Shown piece by piece: positions 33,547-36,403 of a stretch of DNA of 36,403 nucleotides (within the stretch, counting starts at the first letter, position 1; each line of letters begins with the position of its first letter). The translations under genes and the position numbers were made by a program. Location of the stretch: NCBI GenBank assembly GCA_026399475.1, contig JAPLQY010000013.1, positions 1-36,403 of the forward strand, written 5' to 3'. Source of the DNA: Rhodocyclales bacterium. GTDB taxonomy: Bacteria; Pseudomonadota; Gammaproteobacteria; Burkholderiales; Rhodocyclaceae. Under the pieces are notes generated by a model, which saw nothing but the letters and a program-made list of their open reading frames with translations, was not told where the DNA came from and did not search any database.

Positions 33547-34542
33547 ATGGAAAAAAACCAGAAAATCGTCCTCGCCAACCGCCCCGCCGCCTGGGTCGAG
33601 GAAAACAATTTCCGCCTTGAAGAATCCGCGATTCCCGAGCCCGGCCCCAACCAGGTGCTGGTCCGCAACCACTGGCTTTCGCTCGACCCCTACATGCGCG
33701 GCCGCATGTCGGACGTCAAGTCCTACGCCACGCCGGTTCAGATCGGCGAGGTCATGGTCGGCGGCACCGCCGGCGAAGTCGTCAAATCGAATCACCCGAA
33801 GTTCGCCGCCGGCGACAAGGTGGTCGGCCCGCTGGGCTGGCAGCTCTTCGGCGTGGCCGACGGCAGCGCCTTGCAGAAGGTCGATGACAGTGCTATTCCG
33901 CTCTCGGCCTGGCTCGGCCCGGTCGGTATGCCCGGCGTCACGGCCTGGGTCGGCCTGCTCGACATCTGCACGCCGAAGCCCGGCGAAACCGTGGTAGTCA
34001 CCGCCGCCTCCGGCGCGGTGGGCAGCGTGGTCGGCCAACTGGCGAAGATCCATGGCGCGCGCGCGGTCGGCATCGCCGGCGGCGCCGACAAGTGCCGTTA
34101 CGTGGTGGACGAACTCGGCTTCGATGCCTGCATCGACTACAAGGCCGGCAATCTGCGCGGCGACCTCAAGGACGCGACGCCCAAGGGCATCGACTGCGTA
34201 TTCGAAAACGTGGGCGGCGAGATCTTCGACACCCTGCTCGGGCGCATGAATCCCTTCTCGCGCATCGCCGTCTGCGGCCTGATCTCGCAGTACAACTCGG
34301 CCCCCTACCCGATGCAGAACATCGGTTCGGTGCTGATCAACCGCATCAAGATGCAGGGCTTCATCGTCTCCGACGACCTCACGCGCTGGCCGCCGGCGCT
34401 GAAGGAAATTGCCGGCCACGTCGCCGCCGGCCGCATCAAGTATCGCGAGAGCGTGGCCAACGGCCTCGCCGCCGCGCCAGCCGCCTTCATCAGCCTGTTG
34501 AAGGGCGGCAACTTCGGCAAGCAACTCGTAAAACTGGTCTAA
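33547..34542 (+). CDS. NADP-dependent MDR oxidoreductase (CurA / leukotriene B4 dehydrogenase-like)
   Basis: Zinc-free medium-chain reductase, 331 residues, of the group that reduces the C=C bond of enones or oxidises allylic alcohols (YncB/CurA, PTGR). The N-terminal part has WLSLDPYMRGRM, and the nucleotide site is TAASGAVGSVVGQLAK at about 150-165. FENVGGEIFDTLLGRM is also typical. No zinc-ligand cysteine set is seen. It starts 73 bp after the thioesterase and ends two bases before the kinase gene, so it is clearly linked to the kinase. Confidence 0.92.
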   Translation: MEKNQKIVLANRPAAWVEENNFRLEESAIPEPGPNQVLVRNHWLSLDPYMRGRMSDVKSYATPVQIGEVMVGGTAGEVVKSNHPKFAAGDKVVGPLGWQLFGVADGSALQKVDDSAIPLSAWLGPVGMPGVTAWVGLLDICTPKPGETVVVTAASGAVGSVVGQLAKIHGARAVGIAGGADKCRYVVDELGFDACIDYKAGNLRGDLKDATPKGIDCVFENVGGEIFDTLLGRMNPFSRIAVCGLISQYNSAPYPMQNIGSVLINRIKMQGFIVSDDLTRWPPALKEIAGHVAAGRIKYRESVANGLAAAPAAFISLLKGGNFGKQLVKLV

Positions 34543-34544
34543 AG

Positions 34545-35612
34545 ATGAGCAATGCACATACCGGGACTCGCCCGATCACGGAAAAGGACGGCCTCGACAC
34601 CGCCAGCCTCGCGGTATGGATGAAAACCCACGTTGAAGGTTTCTCCGGCGATTTGCAGGTCGAAAAGTTCAAGGGTGGCCAATCCAATCCCACCTTCATG
34701 CTCAGCGCCGGCGGCCGCAAGTACGTGCTGCGCCGCAAGCCGCCCGGCAAGCTGCTGCCCAGCGCCCATGCGGTGGATCGCGAGTACAAGGTGATCTCGG
34801 CTCTGGCCGGCACCGACGTGCCCGTGGCACGCACCTTTGCGCTGTGCGAGGACGACAACGTGATCGGCACCATGTTCTACATCATGGACTGCGTCGACGG
34901 CCGCATCATGTGGGACCCGGCGCTGCCGGGCATGAGCCCCGCCGAACGCGGCGCCATCTTCGACGAGATGAACCGCGTCATCGCCGCCCTGCACAAGGTC
35001 GATTACACCGCCGTGGGCCTCGCCGACTACGGCAAGCCCGACAAGTATCTCGAGCGCCAGGTGGCGCGCTGGAGCAAGCAGTACCGCGCCTCGGAAACCG
35101 AAAAGATCGAGGCCATGGACAAGCTGATCGACTGGCTGCCGCAGAACATTCCGGCCGGCGATGAAACCAGCATAGTGCATGGCGACTTCCGCCTCGACAA
35201 CACGGTGTTCCATCCCACCGAGCCGCGCATGCTCGCCGTGCTCGACTGGGAGCTGTCGACCCTCGGCCATCCGCTGGCCGACTTCGCTTATCACTGCATG
35301 ACTTGGCGCCTGTCGCCCGGGCAGTTCCGCGGCCTCGCCGGCTACGACCTCAAGGCGCTGGGCATTCCGGCCGAAGCCGATTACGTTGCCGCCTACTGCA
35401 AGCGCACCGGTCGCGCCCCGATTCCGCCGAAGGAATGGGAGTACTACATGGCCTTCAACATGTTCCGCCTGGCCGGCATCCTGCAAGGCATCATGGCGCG
35501 TGCCTTGCAGGGCAATGCGTCGAGCGCGGAAGCCATCGAAACCGGCAAGCGCGCCAAACCGCTGGCCGAAGAAGCCTGGCGCCAGGTCGAGCGCCTGCTC
35601 GCCAATCACTGA
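34545..35612 (+). CDS. APH-fold kinase, ACAD10/11 N-terminal-domain type (probable hydroxyacyl-CoA kinase)
   Basis: Phosphotransferase of the aminoglycoside-kinase fold, 355 residues. It is not an antibiotic-resistance protein; it resembles the N-terminal kinase domain of vertebrate ACAD10/ACAD11. GGQSNPTF (44-51), KYVLRRKPPGKLLPSAHAVDRE (59-80), the catalytic loop HGDFRLDN (His212, Asp214, Asn219) and the metal-binding VLDWELSTLGHPLAD (Asp234) match the ACAD11 sequence as I remember it. ACAD10/11 and bacterial LvaA phosphorylate 4-hydroxyacyl-CoA so that phosphate can be eliminated. ATG 34545 is two bases after the oxidoreductase stop; an open frame extends upstream, but only through that gene. 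It is followed by its natural partner, the acyl-CoA dehydrogenase. Confidence 0.9.
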   Translation: MSNAHTGTRPITEKDGLDTASLAVWMKTHVEGFSGDLQVEKFKGGQSNPTFMLSAGGRKYVLRRKPPGKLLPSAHAVDREYKVISALAGTDVPVARTFALCEDDNVIGTMFYIMDCVDGRIMWDPALPGMSPAERGAIFDEMNRVIAALHKVDYTAVGLADYGKPDKYLERQVARWSKQYRASETEKIEAMDKLIDWLPQNIPAGDETSIVHGDFRLDNTVFHPTEPRMLAVLDWELSTLGHPLADFAYHCMTWRLSPGQFRGLAGYDLKALGIPAEADYVAAYCKRTGRAPIPPKEWEYYMAFNMFRLAGILQGIMARALQGNASSAEAIETGKRAKPLAEEAWRQVERLLANH

Positions 35613-35673
35613 CGCTCATGGATTCCCGCCGCCGCCGACAATGAAAGCCGCGCCGCGCCCCCCTCACCCCCAG

Positions 35674-35698
35674 CCCCTCTCCCGCGAGGGGAGAGGGG
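35674..35698. repeat. GC-rich hairpin cccctctccc / gggagagggg
   Basis: A perfect 10-bp stem with a 5-base loop (gcgag) in the 144-bp gap between the kinase and the acyl-CoA dehydrogenase genes. The centre cccgcgaggg is shared with 10576-10589, suggesting a dispersed genomic repeat. It lacks a T-run. Confidence 0.55.
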
Positions 35699-35756
35699 AG
35701 CGTCGCGAGTCGCTGGCGCGACTTTCACCTTAAACATCACCACCCGAGGACACATC

Positions 35757-36403
35757 ATGGATTTCGACTACTCCCCCAAGGTCAAGGACCTGCAAAAGCG
35801 CGTGAATGCGTTCATGGACGAGCACATCTATCCGAACGAGGATGTGTTCCACCATGAGGTCGAAGGCAACCGCGCCAAGGGCAACCCCTGGGTGCCGACG
35901 GTGATCATGGAGCAGCTCAAGGAGAAGGCCCGCGCCGCCGGGCTGTGGAACCTCTTCCTGCCGCAGTCCGAGCGCGGCGCCGGCCTGACCAACCTCGAAT
36001 ACGCGCCGCTGTGCGAAATCATGGGCCGCTCGCACATTGCGCCGGAAGCCTTCAATTGCTCGGCGCCCGACACCGGCAACATGGAAACCATCGAGCGCTA
36101 CGGCAACGATGCCCAGCGCAACGAGTGGCTGATGCCGCTGCTCGAAGGCAAGATCCGCTCCGGCTTCGCCATGACCGAGCCGGCCGTCGCATCGTCCGAT
36201 GCCACCAACATCGAGGCGCGCATCGTGAAGGACGGCGACCACTACGTGATCAACGGCCGCAAGTGGTGGACCTCGGGTGCGCCCGATCCGCGCTGCAAGA
36301 TCCTCATCTTCATGGGCAAGACCGATCCCGACAATCCCAGCCGGCATAACCAGCAGTCGATGATCCTGGTGCCGATGGACACGCCGGGAGTCACCCGCGT
36401 GCG
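35757..36403 (+). CDS. Acyl-CoA dehydrogenase, ACAD10/11 type, 3' end outside window
   Basis: FAD-dependent acyl-CoA dehydrogenase-fold enzyme; 215 codons are visible before the window ends. The fragment has the N-terminal helical domain and the start of the beta domain. [56 protein letters not shown] and [17 protein letters not shown] are close to the vertebrate ACAD11 sequence as I remember it. The catalytic base would lie beyond the edge. A GAGGA ribosome site precedes ATG 35757. With the kinase just upstream it forms the split equivalent of the ACAD11 kinase-dehydrogenase fusion. In that system the dehydrogenase domain removes phosphate from 4-phosphoacyl-CoA. Confidence 0.92.
   Translation, partial: MDFDYSPKVKDLQKRVNAFMDEHIYPNEDVFHHEVEGNRAKGNPWVPTVIMEQLKEKARAAGLWNLFLPQSERGAGLTNLEYAPLCEIMGRSHIAPEAFNCSAPDTGNMETIERYGNDAQRNEWLMPLLEGKIRSGFAMTEPAVASSDATNIEARIVKDGDHYVINGRKWWTSGAPDPRCKILIFMGKTDPDNPSRHNQQSMILVPMDTPGVTRV

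Noticed and set aside
34545..35612. Aminoglycoside resistance phosphotransferase
   Set aside because: The fold is shared, but the motifs match the ACAD10/11 kinase domain and the context is acyl-CoA metabolism.

Overview
The window is GC-rich and densely coded on both strands. Its gene content points to a betaproteobacterium, most likely Rhodocyclales-like: the gloB / yafS-type methyltransferase / rnhA / dnaQ neighbourhood, a DUF188 protein next to pepN, SCO1 with a small cytochrome c, and a Liv-type transporter leading into acyl-CoA catabolism. The order-level placement is inference. I found no rRNA, tRNA, CRISPR array, phage or transposase gene.

Left part (1-8380). A membrane sensor histidine kinase with a double-Cache-like sensor, HAMP and PAS domains runs off the left edge and has an FNR/Anr-like box upstream. 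It is followed by dnaQ, an rnhA that lacks its 5' part, and a SAM methyltransferase on the minus strand. Divergent from these are gloB and mltD. Next comes a wax ester synthase/DGAT-family acyltransferase on the minus strand with a C-terminal Lys/Ala/Pro repeat tail.

Middle part (8498-14076, minus strand). A coupled operon encodes a membrane metal-dependent hydrolase, two Opp/Yej-type permeases and a fused double ABC ATPase. There is no substrate-binding protein gene. Divergent from it are a small secreted protein and a SCO1 lipoprotein. Opposite these are a mono-haem cytochrome c and a small acidic protein. Housekeeping and accessory genes follow: an ornithine cyclodeaminase-family protein, a helical unknown, a DUF188 protein, pepN, a GNAT-like protein, an S4-domain protein and an RbgA/YlqF-type GTPase.

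Right part (23433-36403, plus strand). A sigma70-like promoter with a perfect 17-bp dyad just downstream of the expected start site leads into a long co-directional block. The block holds a Liv-type binding protein, livH, livM, livG, livF, a FadB-like enoyl-CoA hydratase/3-hydroxyacyl-CoA dehydrogenase, a thiolase, an SDR, a hotdog thioesterase, an MDR oxidoreductase, an APH-fold kinase and an acyl-CoA dehydrogenase cut by the right edge. The kinase and the dehydrogenase look like the two halves of the vertebrate ACAD11 fusion protein. By analogy with ACAD10/11 and the Pseudomonas levulinate kinase/dehydrogenase, I infer a pathway that imports an acid, phosphorylates a 4-hydroxyacyl-CoA, removes the phosphate to give an enoyl-CoA, and finishes by beta-oxidation. 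This is the most interesting system here. Two GTGAAA-heptamer inverted-repeat elements and one dRS3-like palindrome sit in its gaps.
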